DNA of 64,000 bases from Paulownia fortunei (GCA_019321725.1 CM033110.1:17167278-17231277); one strand, 5' to 3'; counted from the first letter of the stretch, positions 11,108 to 23,536 are shown. Notes: a model not told the origin generated them from the letters alone. A program made the numbers and translations.

Positions 11108-13043
11108 TCATCTTCTACAAAATAACAAGCATATATCAAATATTGTAGAGGATAATACGAGCATCTCATCTCATAAGCATGAATTGAAGAATCACACATT
11201 GGTAGATTGCTCATTAAACTATTTTATGGTGGAAAATGAAGGTGTACGTGAGGATGTTGATAAATCTATTATCCATATAGATTTCATCATCCCTGATATT
11301 GAAAAGGACATAAACATCTCTTTCACACAAAGAGAACTATTTTTAGTCATCGGACATACACTCATTCATGTAAAAAAGCCCATTAATACCATACCAAATT
11401 ATGCTCATTATGCCTATTTTGGGGGCTCATCTACACTTTCAAAGCATACAAAGGCATGACATAAAAAATACTTATTGTTGGACCCCAATTGAGCAAGGAA
11501 GAAGTTCGGCTGAAAACTATAAATCAAACATTTCTTGGGAGACAACCCAAGTATTTTATATTTTCTTTTATTTTTATTATTTAATTGTTTAATATTCATT
11601 TTTTCTTTTAGTTTGATGAATTTTTATTTGTTTTCATTTCATGATCCAACTCAAGTCTGGGGAAGGATTTATAAAATAAGGAGTGATATGCTACCAACTA
11701 ATGGATGCATGTTTATAATTGTTCTAGAAGAGGATGACGATGAAGTCGATGAAAACTAACATTATTAAGGAAAGTCCTCTATACCTTATCTTGTTTTATT
11801 GAACGTTGAGGACAGTGTTAGTTCTAAGTTTGGGGGTTGATGTATGTGCTTCATTTGCTCTTGTTTGTTTATAGTTTTTGGAAATTGATGAATGTTGTGC
11901 TTATGTGCTTAACTCTTGTAGTATTTTTTACCTTTGTTGCAATCCTTTGGCATATTGAGTACATAGCTTTGAACATTGGATTTTTTCTGCTTGCTCAGAG
12001 AAAGTTTATGTGAACTTGATACTTCTTTTTGCGACCTTATATAATTTTAGAACTTGTTTGATTGTCACTCAAAGCAAAATTTTAGGCTACATAATATTAG
12101 GAAAGTGATTTAGACCATTCTTGGACCGTTTGAGCCTTCAAACTATCATGTTTATGATGTTTAATCCCTAGTATTCCCATTGAGCCTGTTGAGTTATTTT
12201 GTTTGTCATTCTACAAATCAACATCAGCCAAAGAATTGAATTTTTTTTATCTTACATATTACCCCACACTTAGCTCATTGCTATTTTAGTAATATCATTT
12301 TGAATATTAAAAGTGGTTTGAAAAAAAAATTGGCAAAAGAGAAGTAGTGATTTGTACAAAACTGCCGAAAAAAATTATAAAGAAAGATGAGAAAAGAGTA
12401 TAACACTCATTGTTCATCAAACTAAATAAGTTTGGGGGTGTATCAATTCATATATATATATATATATATGAAAAATAAATAAAAAGAGTTTAATGAATAA
12501 AGTGGTGTGATAAATCAAGAGATGAAAGGTTCGTGAAGGTGTGAAACAATGATGTGGTGGTGCTCATCAATAAGATTCTAAAATACTTGTGTGCTATGAG
12601 TAATTTGAGCCACTATATTGTATTTTATCCTACCATTACCCTAGACACACGTTATAAGTTTTTGAAGTCTTAATGATCCTTGATATTGTGTTAGTCTATA
12701 TTAGTAGAGAGCAACAAAAAAAGCAAGTTTATAGAATTAAAAATTACTTAAATAAGAGATCAATAATTTAGTTGTAAGTTTGTATAAACCAATCCAAGTG
12801 ATGAAGAGTTAGATATAAGAGGCTAAACACACACACACACACACACACACACTCAAAGGATTTAAAGATTGGTGAAATTGGTACTTGAGTTGAAATCGTG
12901 TATTTTGATGATATTTTGATATTTCCTTGATTTATAAACTCACAACGATTTTTTAAGTTCATTTGACTAGTAGGTTTGACTATCACTTGAAATTTTACTT
13001 GTTTTATTTTATTTTTCTTTTGTTTAGGGAGAAGCAAATGTTT
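11097..13043 (+). other. Gypsy 3' internal non-coding region with repeated PPT-like motifs
   Basis: Only short open frames are present (for example 11097-11459), with no recognisable domain. The TTGGGAGACAACCCAA motif lies at 11538-11553. The purine motif AAGTTTGGGGG occurs near 11827 and 12428 as well as at the true PPT. There are a (TA)n run at 12450-12469 and an (AC)n run at 12826-12852. Confidence 0.6.
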
Positions 13044-13058
13044 AAGTTTGGGGGTATT

Positions 13059-13794
13059 TGATAAGTTAGTTTTATACCAACTATTTCATATCATTTTACT
13101 TAATAATTTGTCTATTTTCAAGCATTTTATGTCAATTTTATGCATTTTTGTGTTATTGTGTAGATCTCATGGAAAGAAGAAGAAAATTTGAAAAAATAAA
13201 CAAAAAATCATAAAAAATTTGGAAGCCATGCCACGACTCAAGAAATTGGAGTCGCGGCCTTTGTAAATGGAATTGCGGCACCAGTTAGAAAGAATGATAG
13301 ATTGTTTGAAGCCGCGGCCCTAGAAATCAGAGCCGCAGCATCAGTTTATTTTGGTTGAGACAGACAGTTTGGGGCCGCTCCCAATTCGCAAAAATTTTAA
13401 AACACGTTTTTCAAGTTTGATTTTGAAATTTCTTTTTGGAGGACTATAAGAAGCAAACTTCCAAGACACATTTAGGGTTGGTCTCTGGCCGAAAAAATAG
13501 AGAGAAGAAGAGACCAAGAGCTTCAAGATTCAACATTTGGGGATTTCTTCTTCCAAATTTCAGAGTTATTCTTTTCTTTTTCTTTGCTCTTACCTTTTGT
13601 CATGAATTCAAATTTGTCTATAAATTTGATATATATGATTAAGGGCTAAGTTTCTAATATAGAGTTTTGATATAACCTAATTAGGAATGATTTGAATTTC
13701 TCTTTCAATTTAGTTGAATATTTATTTAATCTAGTTGAGTTTTCTACATGAATCTTAACACTTTCAATTATTTTGCCATTAATTTAATCTAACA
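13059..13794 (+). repeat. Truncated 3' LTR of the Gypsy element
   Basis: It matches 8580 to about 9310, then stops abruptly. The next bases belong to the Copia protease region read on minus. This marks a deletion breakpoint or an incomplete insertion. Confidence 0.75.
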
Positions 13795-15810
13795 AAGAGA
13801 TTCTGATCACAAAGTTAGTTAATGCTGATGAGATTTGCTTCAAACTTTCTACATAGAGCACATTCTTGAGTTTTAGCAGTCCTTCAACATTGAGTAATCA
13901 TTTTTCGAATACACATCCCTTTTCACCATCTTCAAATATAACATGTCATTCATTCACACTTTGATAGCCTTTTAATTTTTTCTTGTTACCTATCATATGT
14001 TTGGAACATCTACTATTAAAATAACAAGTATTATCAGTACAGGCTTTTAAAAAAATATCTACAACAAAATATTTAAAATCTGACCTTCTAATCCAGATTC
14101 ATTTTTGACATTCAATTTTGATCTTATGAGTTCGTTGCAACAATTTAGATTTTTGTTGTAACATCACGGAAGTAGGTGAACCAAAATGCATACCATTCCT
14201 CAAAGTCTGTCTAAACTTAAAACATCTTGGTCGGATATGTCCAGGCATATTACAAAAATAACAAATCGGAATAAACCTTTTTGGCTTAGGTTTTTTAAAA
14301 ATAGGTTTTTTTTGCTTTTATCAAAGATGGACTTAACATGTTTTGTTTTCTTTACAAAAATCATTTTTGAATTTGAGACTCATCAATGTATCCTAAATCG
14401 TGATGATTACTATATGGTTTCCAATGAAGAGAATTTTATCTAGTTTTTTCTTACCAGAATCAAGTTTCATCATCTTTTGAGTGTGAAGTAATTCTTGTTC
14501 AGTTTCGTGGATTTTTCTATTCTTTTCAACAATAAGGTTCGTAAACTCAAGCATTTCTACTTTCATCAATTCTTTTTTCTTGTTTAATACAACAATTTGT
14601 TCCTCAAGTGACTTGTTGATTTTGCATATTTCAAGCCATTTTTGAAATATTTTGGTATTCATTTGCTGAATTTTTTCAATGCTGGGCTCCTCCTCATTAC
14701 TATTAGTTTCTGAATATAAAATATGTACATCCTTCTCACCTATTGCAGTAGATGAAATTAGACATGTTGCATTATACTGAACTGTTGGAACATACCTTTG
14801 AATTATTGCAACATGACGATAACTCTTAATCATCTTAGAGTTGAACGCCATATGATCGCTTATATGTTCTTTCTCATTATTTTCCTGACTTCTTTCAGAT
14901 TCCTCATCACTCCAAGTAATAGTCAAAGACTTTCCCATCCGTTTGAGAGTATTGGCACATTCTGCTTGGATATGTCCAAACCCTTCACATTACAACATTG
15001 AATCATTCTATTTTTCCTATAATCAAAAGAATTAAAATCAGCTTTATCCTTTCGTGAATTGAAAAACTTACCAGACTTTGGCTTATTTGAGTTTTTATTC
15101 ATCATTTTGAGAAACTTTCCAAAAAGAATTGTCACAAGAGCCAAAAATTCTAGCATATCATCGTTGTCCTCTTATTCAATTGTTGATTTTGGAACTTCAG
15201 TTTGGAAAGCAACACTTTTTCCTTCATATCTCCTATTATAATTGAGATTCAATTCAAATGTTTGTAAGGAGCCCATCAACTTATCCAGTTTTATTTTTTC
15301 AATATCACGGTTTTCTTCAATGGCAATGACCTTCTACGCAAATCTTCTGGTAGAAACCTCAAGGCTTTTCGCACAAGTTTAAAGTCTGAATACTTTTCGC
15401 CAATTACTTGAGCTTCATTTGCTATGTCACCTAGTTTTGTATTGAATGTGGCAATTGTTTTAGTCTCCTCCATTCTAAAATCTTCAAATCTTGAAGCTAA
15501 AATTTGGAGTTTTGACATTTGCACTGCTACAGTTCCTTCATAGGCAGTTTGGAAAATTTTCTAAGACTTTTTTGCACTCTCACATGTTACAATCAATTTA
15601 AATTAATTAACATCAATCACGCTAAAAATTACATTTAAGGCCTTTGAGTTGTAATTTGTAATTTTTTCATCCTCAGTGTTCCATTGATCTTCTGGCTTAA
15701 GAACCTCTTCTTTCTATACATTTGTCATCATAGAATGTTTCCAGCCTATTATTATAGCACGCCAAGCCCATTAATCTACAGATTCAATGAAGACTCGCAT
15801 CTTTATTTTT
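13795..15810 (-). pseudogene. Sirevirus-type gag and protease/pre-integrase remnant
   Basis: Read on minus from about 15805. N-terminal gag words (MRVFIESVD) come first. Then 15524-15291 gives SKLQILASRFEDFRMEE and LVRKALRFLPEDLRR, the classic UBN2-type Copia gag. Around 15000-14925 is a zinc knuckle, CEGFGHIQAEC, followed by a KSLTITWSDEESE-type sequence typical of Sirevirus gag, with a frameshift in the knuckle. 14938-14393 holds a coiled-coil-like, Glu/Lys-rich stretch. Further down are a second knuckle (FCNMPGHIRPRC) and a pre-integrase block with CSKHMIGNKKKL and LKNVLYVESL. Several stops and frameshifts make it dead. Confidence 0.75.
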
Positions 15811-15934
15811 CAGTATGAGTAATTCAATCATTTCAATAGTGGAGGTCGAGTAGTAAATACTCATTAACGAAGATAATCCATTCCTGCACATCAAACAGAT
15901 CAGTTCCCAAAATCTCACTATGTATATCTAGTGA

Positions 15935-15950
15935 CCAGCTCTTGATGCCA
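15935..15950 (-). other. Primer-binding site of the Copia element
   Basis: On minus: TGGCATCAAGAGCTGG, starting 2 nt after the LTR end. It is close to the complement of the initiator tRNA-Met 3' end used by most plant Copia elements. Confidence 0.7.
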
Positions 15951-15952
15951 AT

Positions 15953-16825
15953 TGACAGATTTGTTTTAGTGCTATACCAACTTTATTTGTTAATCAAATT
16001 CGATTGTTGTAATAATTAAACACTTTGTTGCAACAAGTAAATGACAGCAAAGTAAACAACATACGAAATTTTTACGTGCTTCAAGTACAAATGTACTCTA
16101 CATGCACAAGGTCATCACCTACAATGAATACTTCATTAATTCAGATTACAGTTATAATAATGGGACTTTATTCAAAACGTAAAGACTCCATTTTTACTGA
16201 TGATATCGTTCTTGAACAAATCAAGAAGTAAAGCTTCAACGAGATCCCCTCAACTTTTAAGTGTACACTCTTAAACTTCCTTCAATATTAAAATTTCTTC
16301 AAACGACAGACCGACCTTCTCCCAAAAATCTGCAAATTCTTCTCTTGAAGAATTGCGTCAACCTTCTAAAAGGCTCACCCTCTTCTCGCGAATAGTGAAT
16401 TGTGCAAAAGAGCACTTGCTTAAAGCTCGAATATTGATTTGAAGTTCAAAAGCATTAATCAATCTTCTTGCTTCAAGTCTTTTTATACAACATCAATATT
16501 GTCTCCATTCATCACATTAATACGCTATATTTAGACTTGCATGATCTTTAAAGATCCTTCCCATATCAAGATGGTCTTTCTGTATTTTCATTGTATCAAT
16601 TTAAATCCCACAAGAATCTTTTTGTATATCTCTAATCAATATCTTGGAAATATCTTTTTATACTTATCAAATTTACACATAATCAATAAAAGTTATTAGA
16701 TACATTATCAATAGAAGCGGCAGCTATAAAATTGCAGTTGGTAAGTTAATGACTTTTCAAAACTTGCAATTCTAAAATGTGCAACAAATTTGGGGTTTCC
16801 AATAATGCCAATTTTAGATTTAACA
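15953..16825 (-). repeat. 5' LTR of the Sirevirus-type Copia element
   Basis: On minus it runs TGTTAAATC...ATCTGTCA, with the primer site directly after it. It is 873 nt, about 80 nt longer than its partner at 6730-7522. Confidence 0.8.
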
Positions 16826-17565
16826 AAGTCTATGTCTATTTTGTGTTTTTTCTCTTAAAAAAAAGTTTAAAATCGATCCCTTTTTTAGTATCCAAAGCAA
16901 AATAAAAGATTTTAAGAAATCTCTACTTAAACTGTTTATCTTGTTTTAAAAAAAAAAAAAAAAAAAAACCTAAATTGCAAATTCACATTCTTCTCATTTC
17001 ATTTCATTTTTTTCCGTATTTTTGCCTAAAATGGCAGCATCTTTATTCTTTATCAACATTTCTAGAGCAGAGAAGAAATTATTGAATATTCAGGAAAATC
17101 AAATTATTTTTTGTTCACATCCTTTAAGTTCAAAGATTGGGTTAAATATAATTTGTCCCATGTAAAATAGGATAATGGCTAAAAAAGACCCTAAATAAAA
17201 AATGCAAAAAAGAAAGTCAAATAGCCTCTTTATGCTTTTAAAAAAATCATGAATTTGAGTCTTACCTGTATGTGTATTAGTCTAGTTTAATAGTGTTTTT
17301 TTTTCTACTTTAATTTAAAATTATTGATTGTATTTAATTAATTTTTGGTAATTAAATTTTATTAATTTTTTAATTTTAATATATGAAAGATGTAATTGAT
17401 TGGCTCTCTCATAAAAAAAATAAAAAATTAAGGCACTCTAACCCCTACTCGAATTAATTATGAGGTTTAGTATAGTAATATTTAAATATCCTTACTCACT
17501 TTTGTGTATTTTTGAATTATGAAAAATCATGAATAATCTATTGCCTAAAAATAAAATATTACAAT

Positions 17566-17977
17566 TGGGGTGTTCACAATTCAGTAAAATGATCAAATCG
17601 AAACAAATTAAAATTAAATTTTTGTATGTACTAAAATCAAATCAAAAACATTTCATTATGTATTCATTTTTCATTCCTACAAAAATCAAGTATTAATTCA
17701 GTTTAATTTTGATTTATCAAACCACATCAGATACGGAACATAATAACAAAAAATTTAATTAAAAATTTATTATTTAGTTTGTTAACTATTTTATTATTTT
17801 TTATTTTCATAAAAAACAATTAGCCAAGTTATCGAACTGAAAAATCGAAAGAAAAAAAAAAGAGTAATAACTAAACTGATTAATTTGGTTTGGTAGATAT
17901 AACATTTTGCATGCTAAACTTTCAATTAATCAAAATTTTAGTTCGATTATTTTCGATTTTATCAAATGAACACCCTG
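17566..17977. mobile_element. Putative hAT-type MITE
   Basis: The ends TGGGGTGTTCA and TGAACACCCTG are inverted repeats with one mismatch. The flanks ATTACAAT and ATTATAAC are partly alike and 8 nt long. The interior is AT-rich and non-coding. It resembles the MITE at 10617-11107 in its end sequence and in inner CGATTTTT/GGTTTGGT words. Confidence 0.55.
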
Positions 17978-18819
17978 ATTATAACAAAAATTATCACCCA
18001 TGAAATAGTTAAACCATCAAGTGTTATAACCAGCCAAATTTTGGAATGAAACTATTGCCCATCCGCCTTCTGTCAAGTCTCAGACGTGCAGTGGAACTCC
18101 GTCCGCTATGGCTTTTTTCCGTCTCCGTTTTCGTACTTTTCGGCTCTTGTTAGTTTTGATTTGTTGATGGTATTCTTGAAGTTGAATCTTCCATGTAATA
18201 CCAAACAGAGAAAAATTAGGCAATAGAGGGGTTAGCAAGTTAGTTTCAATATTATAAAAGAGGCAATAAGTTTTAGTTATTTATGGAGAAGAGAAGACTA
18301 TATAATTTACAAAATTGGGTTGTCTCAGTTTGAACTATTTTATTTTATTTTTAATCACAAGCACTTGTACCAACATAATTTATATGGGGCATTTTCTTCA
18401 TAAATCTTTGTTTACTAGTTTAGAACATTTAAAAATTGTACCAATATAGTGTATTTATAATCAAGCCTTAAGTAATTCAACGAAAATTATCTTAAGGTAA
18501 ATTTGCAATGTACTAAGCAAAAATTACCCTACGAGGTACTTGTATAATAGTCCTTGCGTGAGAATAATGTAGGAGTAAAAATGAATCCAGTCGAATTGGA
18601 TAGGTTGTTATTCAAAATTTGTTTAATTTATTATCAAATTTAAACAATTGTCTTTGAGTTTTGTTTGATTATTAATTGAATCGAACTTGAACGAGATTTA
18701 ATCGAATCGAATACTAATCAAGCTCAAATAGCTAAATTCATTTACATATTTTTATTTTTTTGTTAATTGAGTTGAACTCCAAACTTATCAAATAAATAAA
18801 TGTATTCAAGTTTGGTTTA

Positions 18820-18972
18820 TTACATTTAACGAACCACATTCGAATGAGCATTTCGCGATCGATTGCGAATTAAATATTGAGTAATTTAATTTATTATATT
18901 TAACGCATCGAATTCAAATGAATTTTTAAAAGATTGATTATCAATTAAATATTAAATAATTTAATTTATTTT
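18820..18972. repeat. Two-copy tandem repeat, unit about 74 nt
   Basis: Both units begin TTAYATTTAAC, pass through CGAATTCAAATGA-like words and end in ATTAAATATT...TAATTTAATTTA. They have diverged by many substitutions. Confidence 0.6.
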
Positions 18973-19994
18973 TCAACCATGTAAAAAAGCATAACAAAGG
19001 GTTTGAGGTACATTTTGGGGTTCATTATTTCAGTTCTAGAAGTCCCAAAAATCAAACAATTTAGAATGAAAACTTTCTAAAGAAAAGCCTGCATAGCAGC
19101 ACTAATCTTATAAAATGGTTCGAGTGATTATTGAAGTTCTTGGCAAGAATTGATAATTCTTTTTTGATCGCCCTATGTTGTACCCTCTTATTGTCTTCAA
19201 ATTGCTCTAAGTTTATTTAATTAGATAATAATTTTTCGACCTTTTTCATTTGAATCAAAGTGAACAGCTTTACATGTAGTAATGTCTCTATTATTACGGC
19301 CGGCCACGGAATGGATCATACTTGTGGTCTGCCCCACACCAAATGACAAAGAGAAACTAGAACGATTGCTAAAAACAATGAATGACAGCAAATAGTGAAT
19401 TGTATATAAAATTCTCCCAATGAAATAATTAAATTATTTATTCATCTCTTTTGTCTTTTAAAATTACCAAAACTTTCCATCTAAGTTTGTTTTGCTTAAA
19501 AAATTGGTTGAAAGTAAGAAATTGACCATTTTGCCCTGCACTTAAACTTGTTTAAAAGAAAATTTTCAAAATAATGCAAAAGTCATTTGCCTCAATTATT
19601 ATAAGAATGCATGTGTTTGGATATTAAAATTTGGCTCATGGAACACAACTCACTCCCATTTTTGGTTATTTTAACTTAATTAAAAAAAAAAAAAAAAGAC
19701 ACAATTCCATTAACTCTCTTGTCATTATTTTCAGTCCAAAACCTTAACAAATGGGCATTTTGAAAAATGAAGCAAACTTAAAATGATATTTTCATAATTT
19801 AAAAGGAGAAAGGGGAGAAATCAACCATTTTAATTATTTCTGAGGCGATTTTGTCATTAACTCTTAAACATTTTATGCTACTTAAGAGTAATAAAGAACG
19901 AAATGCGAGTACTCCCAAAATGGTCGTAGAAAGATTCCGCAGACGAAACAGAAAGACTAACCATTGAATCAATGAATCAAATGAGCAATACTCC

Positions 19995-20000
19995 TATAAA
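19995..20000 (+). promoter_or_regulatory. Possible TATA box of the methyltransferase gene
   Basis: TATAAA lies 66 nt before the ATG at 20066. It would place the start of transcription near 20025-20030 and give a very short leader. Confidence 0.4.
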
Positions 20001-20065
20001 GATCATCTGGTTTGGGGGAAAGATCACATACCAACTGCTAAAGTAGTGGTGAAAGAGAGGAAATT

Positions 20066-21774
20066 ATGGCGGGACTGTTCGATAAGCAGGCGGAGATATA
20101 CTTGGATTCTCGGCCAACTTATCCAGGAGAATGGTACAAGATGCTGGCGGAGCTCACCCCTCACCACTCTCTTGCTTGGGACGTTGGCACCGGCAATGGA
20201 CAGGCTGCCCTCGGCGTCAGTTCCCTTTTCTTTTTATTTATTGCCAACTCCCAAAATAAGATCGTGTTGTCCATTAATACCAGATTTCCATTCTTGAAAA
20301 GTTTCGTTTTTTTTTTTTTTCTGTTTTTGTTTTTGGAGAAGAAAACTTTCATGGGTCTTGGTTGGATTGGTTGTAAACTTTATTGGATCATTTCATCGGT
20401 ATGCGGCCTGCTTGATTGGGTTGGTTGGAAGAGGACAGTGTTGAGTAGATTATCAGGCAAATGATTTGATTTTCCATTTTATTTTTGATGAAAAAGAGGA
20501 AGAAATCAGTGTCTATACTTTTGCTGATGATAAAAAAAGATTGTTACACTTTGATGGTCGATTGGCTTTGTGCTAATTTACTTTTAAAATGCTGGGATCT
20601 GATTTTTATTTTTATTTTTTTTATTTTTCGGGAACTGCTTATTGGTGATCTTGAGAAATCAAAGATGGCACTCATGTTTACATGCTAAGAATGGTACGAG
20701 AAATTTTGAAATCTTGCCACGAAATTGGTTAAAAGTTTGAAATCCTTATGATGAATACAGTATAGATTTTATTCTTCCTGATAACAGTGAATTTTTTATA
20801 TCCGCAGCTTCATCTTTAGTAGTTTTACAGTTGATTATCACTGTAGCTTAGTTAACTGCATTAGGCTCGCTACAAGGCTTGCTTTAATCGAACAGGAAAC
20901 ACACCTTTAGCCGTTTTAGTGGATAACTACTAGAATTACGAAATTTTGTAGGAGAGATGTGTAGAGAGAAAAATTCTACGATAGGATAAGGATTTGATAT
21001 ATATGTGTATCTCTTCCTATGCAAAAGAAAAATTCCGACTGAGACACAGAAAACACATCAAGCATCACTCTACTTTTAAACAACTCTACTGTGTCATTTC
21101 AAATAACCGATCTGACTTGATTTATAGTTGTTTTTGTACAGGTGGCTGAGCATTACGATCGAGTGATAGCAACGGATATAAGTGAAGCTCAGCTGAAATG
21201 TGCAATGCCGCATCCTCGAATACGCTACCTGCATACACCATTATCCTTGTCTGATAATGAACTAGTGAACTTGATTGGAAGTGAGGGTTCAGTTGATTTG
21301 ATTACTGTAGCTCAAGCAGTCCACTGGTTTGACCTTCCAAGATTCTACTCTGTCGCAAGTCGCCTCCTCAGGAAGCCAGGAGGCATAATTGCAGTCTGGG
21401 GATATCGTGACATGAAGGTTAGTCCTACATTTGATGCCGCAGGAAAGCGTTGGTTTGAGACCACACTTCCCTATTGGAACTCAAAGACTCAGTCATTCTT
21501 TGGAGGCTACCAATCACTTCCATTCCCTTTTGAAAGCGTGGGGCTGGGTTCGGAGGGAAATCCCATTGCTCTTGATATACCAAAGGAGCTATCGTTTGAG
21601 GGATATCTGAGAATGATGCGATCTTGGTCAGCAATTGAAACAGCTAAGGAACAGGGAGTGGATTTATTATCAGAAGGTGTGGTTAAGGAGTTGGAGGCTG
21701 CTTGGGGTGGTGCCAATCTTGTAAGATCTATTGTCTATAAGGGCTTTATGCTTGCTGGAAAAGTGAAGCTTTAA
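20066..21774 (+). CDS. SAM-dependent methyltransferase, small plant family (class I fold)
   Basis: Two exons, 20066-20215 and 21142-21774, join in phase 0 across a 926 nt GT/AG intron to give 260 residues. Motif I is AWDVGTGNGQAALG at about residues 37-50. The intron falls right after it, and the next exon gives VAEHYDRVIATDIS with the acidic residue that binds the SAM ribose. Later come VDLITVAQAVHWFD (motif II region) and LLRKPGGIIAVWGY (motif III). The pattern fits the cytosolic plant proteins often named methyltransferase DDB_G0268948-like. The substrate is unknown. No signal peptide is visible. Length is normal for the family. The ATG opens a typical MAGLFDKQAEIYLDSRPTYP start. Confidence 0.9.
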
Positions 21775-23499
21775 GATTGTTATAAAGCACAAGCTTCTTG
21801 TTATTATTCAGCTGCCTGATTTCAATTGTATGTTTATTTTGTATCACTGGCGACTCCTTGAATAATCCCATTAGGTTGGAAAACCATCAACCAACCTGTT
21901 TCTCTTCTCTGCTGTGTTTTTCCAGTTCTGGTATTTCTTGTGCATCATTCCCTCTATTTCTTGTGTCATTACATAAATCGTATATTCAGAAAGAATGACA
22001 TTAACAGACTAACAGGGGATAGAAATATATGTTCAAGCAGATAGCCATAAAATGCCACAGACAAACAGGAAATAAGACGCACCAGATGTGCACCTAATGA
22101 TCATATTACCATGAGAAAGCTCATCGTGGGATGGTTTACAACTGAAACTGGAAGAGGAACATTTGAATTCAACAGTCAAAAAAAGCACTTCAACTGTAAG
22201 AGAGTGAAAATCGCCAAACTATTTAGCTGGAACCTATAGCGTCTTCATACTTAGGTAACAAATAGTAATAAAAAAGAGGTAGTCAAGTCAACTACAAGAA
22301 CTTCAGTTGTTTGTTTGGTGGAATTGATTGCACCAACTCCTTTAAATTGTCAACAACAGCTACTATAATTGGTTGCATTTGGAACAATTCATTGCCAACC
22401 TGTTAATTTTGGATCCATTGTCTTCATCTATATAATGCAAGACTCAGTTTTTGTGATCACGTTGCTAGTCGGTCCAAATGTGAGCAAAAAGTGCCACACT
22501 CCTCTTTGGTTATGAGCTTTTCTGAAGTAGGAAGCCCAATGCAAAAAGGCCATATCTCATAATGAAACAACTCATGCCTAAGTACTTTTTTTTTTCACCT
22601 TGGTTCATCTGTCAGGTAAACATGGAGATGGCCTTTTCATAGTTCGTCCGCTAGGTAAATATGGAAATGGCCTTCCAAGTAAATATTGAGACGGCCTTCC
22701 CATGGTTTGTCTGCCAGATAAATATGAAAATGGTATTCCCCTTATTCATTCACTAAGTAAATAAATACGAGTACAATCGCAACCTATGTATGCTTAGAAT
22801 CTCCGATCTTTTAAGATATACTTCAAATATTTTACTACTACACCACTTCACATGAGAACATACCCCAGGAGTTAAGTACTCTTGCTTAATAATAATTAAG
22901 CACAAGAACAGAACCCTTGTAGGTGAGGGTGAGTACAAAAAATTAACCAAAAAAAAAAAAAAGACATAAGAACAGAGTTCTGTTATAAAAGGAAATCATT
23001 TAGTTGAAGAATATATGACACATATATATTTTTATAATTCCGCACCTCAGGTTGAGAATTGGCATCCCAAGTTGAGAAAAAAGATTTTTGAATTATTCTT
23101 TTTTTCAATACAAAATGGAATTTTTTTTTAAAATGGAGTGGATATTTTGGAAAATATATGATGTAAATTTTGAATATATAATTCAAAATTAAGACAAAAA
23201 AATTTGCATTAGAATTATTTTATTTTAACATAAAACAAATAATAATATATTTTATACTAAAAATATAAATATTTTGAGATGATAAAATTAAACATTGTGT
23301 AAATATATAAATAATTTTTATGTGGCCGTAGTAGTCCTTTCAGCTCCAATAGTATCACATGTTGGATAACTTATTATACACATAATCAGTCTCCTAAGAG
23401 TTTTATACTATCATAATGCTTTCCCAATATCATCATAATTTCCTCTTTTTGAAAAAAAAACAAAAAAACAAAATAATGGTAAAGGCATGGACACCTTTT

Positions 23500-23536
<37 letters not shown>

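Larger units (their letters stand above)
8580..13794 (+). mobile_element. Ty3/Gypsy LTR retrotransposon lacking pol, nested in the Copia element
   Basis: The 5' LTR is 8580-9825 (TGATAAGTTAG...CTACA). The 3' LTR starts at 13059 with the same TGATAAGTTAG and stops matching at about 13794, so about 500 nt of it is gone. The primer site starts at 9832 (TGGCATTGTTGTTGGGGAT, complementary to a tRNA-Asp 3' end). A purine tract AAGTTTGGGGGT lies at 13044-13055 just before the 3' LTR. The TTGGGAGACAACCCAA motif (11538-11553) is typical of the region after integrase in plant Tat/Athila-like Gypsy elements. A gag-like remnant is present at 9979-10582. Protease, RT, RNase H and integrase are absent, so the copy is non-autonomous. 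Confidence 0.82.
6730..16825 (-). mobile_element. Sirevirus-type Ty1/Copia LTR retrotransposon, interrupted and defective
   Basis: Two direct repeats (6730-7522 and 15953-16825) have TG...CA ends on the minus strand. Just inside the right LTR, reading minus, is TGGCATCAAGAGCTGG, close to the initiator-tRNA-Met primer site (TGGTATCAGAGC) of Copia elements. A purine-rich AAAGTAGAAGAT tract precedes the left (3') LTR. Gag and a protease/GAG-pre-integrase remnant fill 13795-15810. Integrase, reverse transcriptase and RNase H are not found. A Gypsy element (8580-13794) interrupts it. No matching 5 bp target duplication is seen (ATGTT left, AAGTC right), so the ends may have been rearranged. The Sirevirus assignment rests on the gag zinc-knuckle context. 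Confidence 0.82.
16826..19990. other. Intergenic DNA with MITE-like segments and a short tandem repeat
   Basis: No gene is recognised. It holds a poly-A run at 16948-16968, a MITE-like element at 17566-17977 and a two-unit tandem repeat of about 74 nt at 18820-18972. A locally GC-rich patch at 18050-18200 contains only a 19-codon open frame (MAFFRLRF...) and may be the relic of a gene start. Confidence 0.6.

Noticed and set aside
10722..11111. 129-residue open frame rich in Phe, Ile and Tyr
   Set aside because: It lies inside the AT-rich MITE, and its composition is what AAT/TAT repeats produce by chance.
18050..18240. First exon of an unknown gene in a locally GC-rich patch
   Set aside because: Frames on both strands close within about 20 codons and no convincing downstream exon was found.
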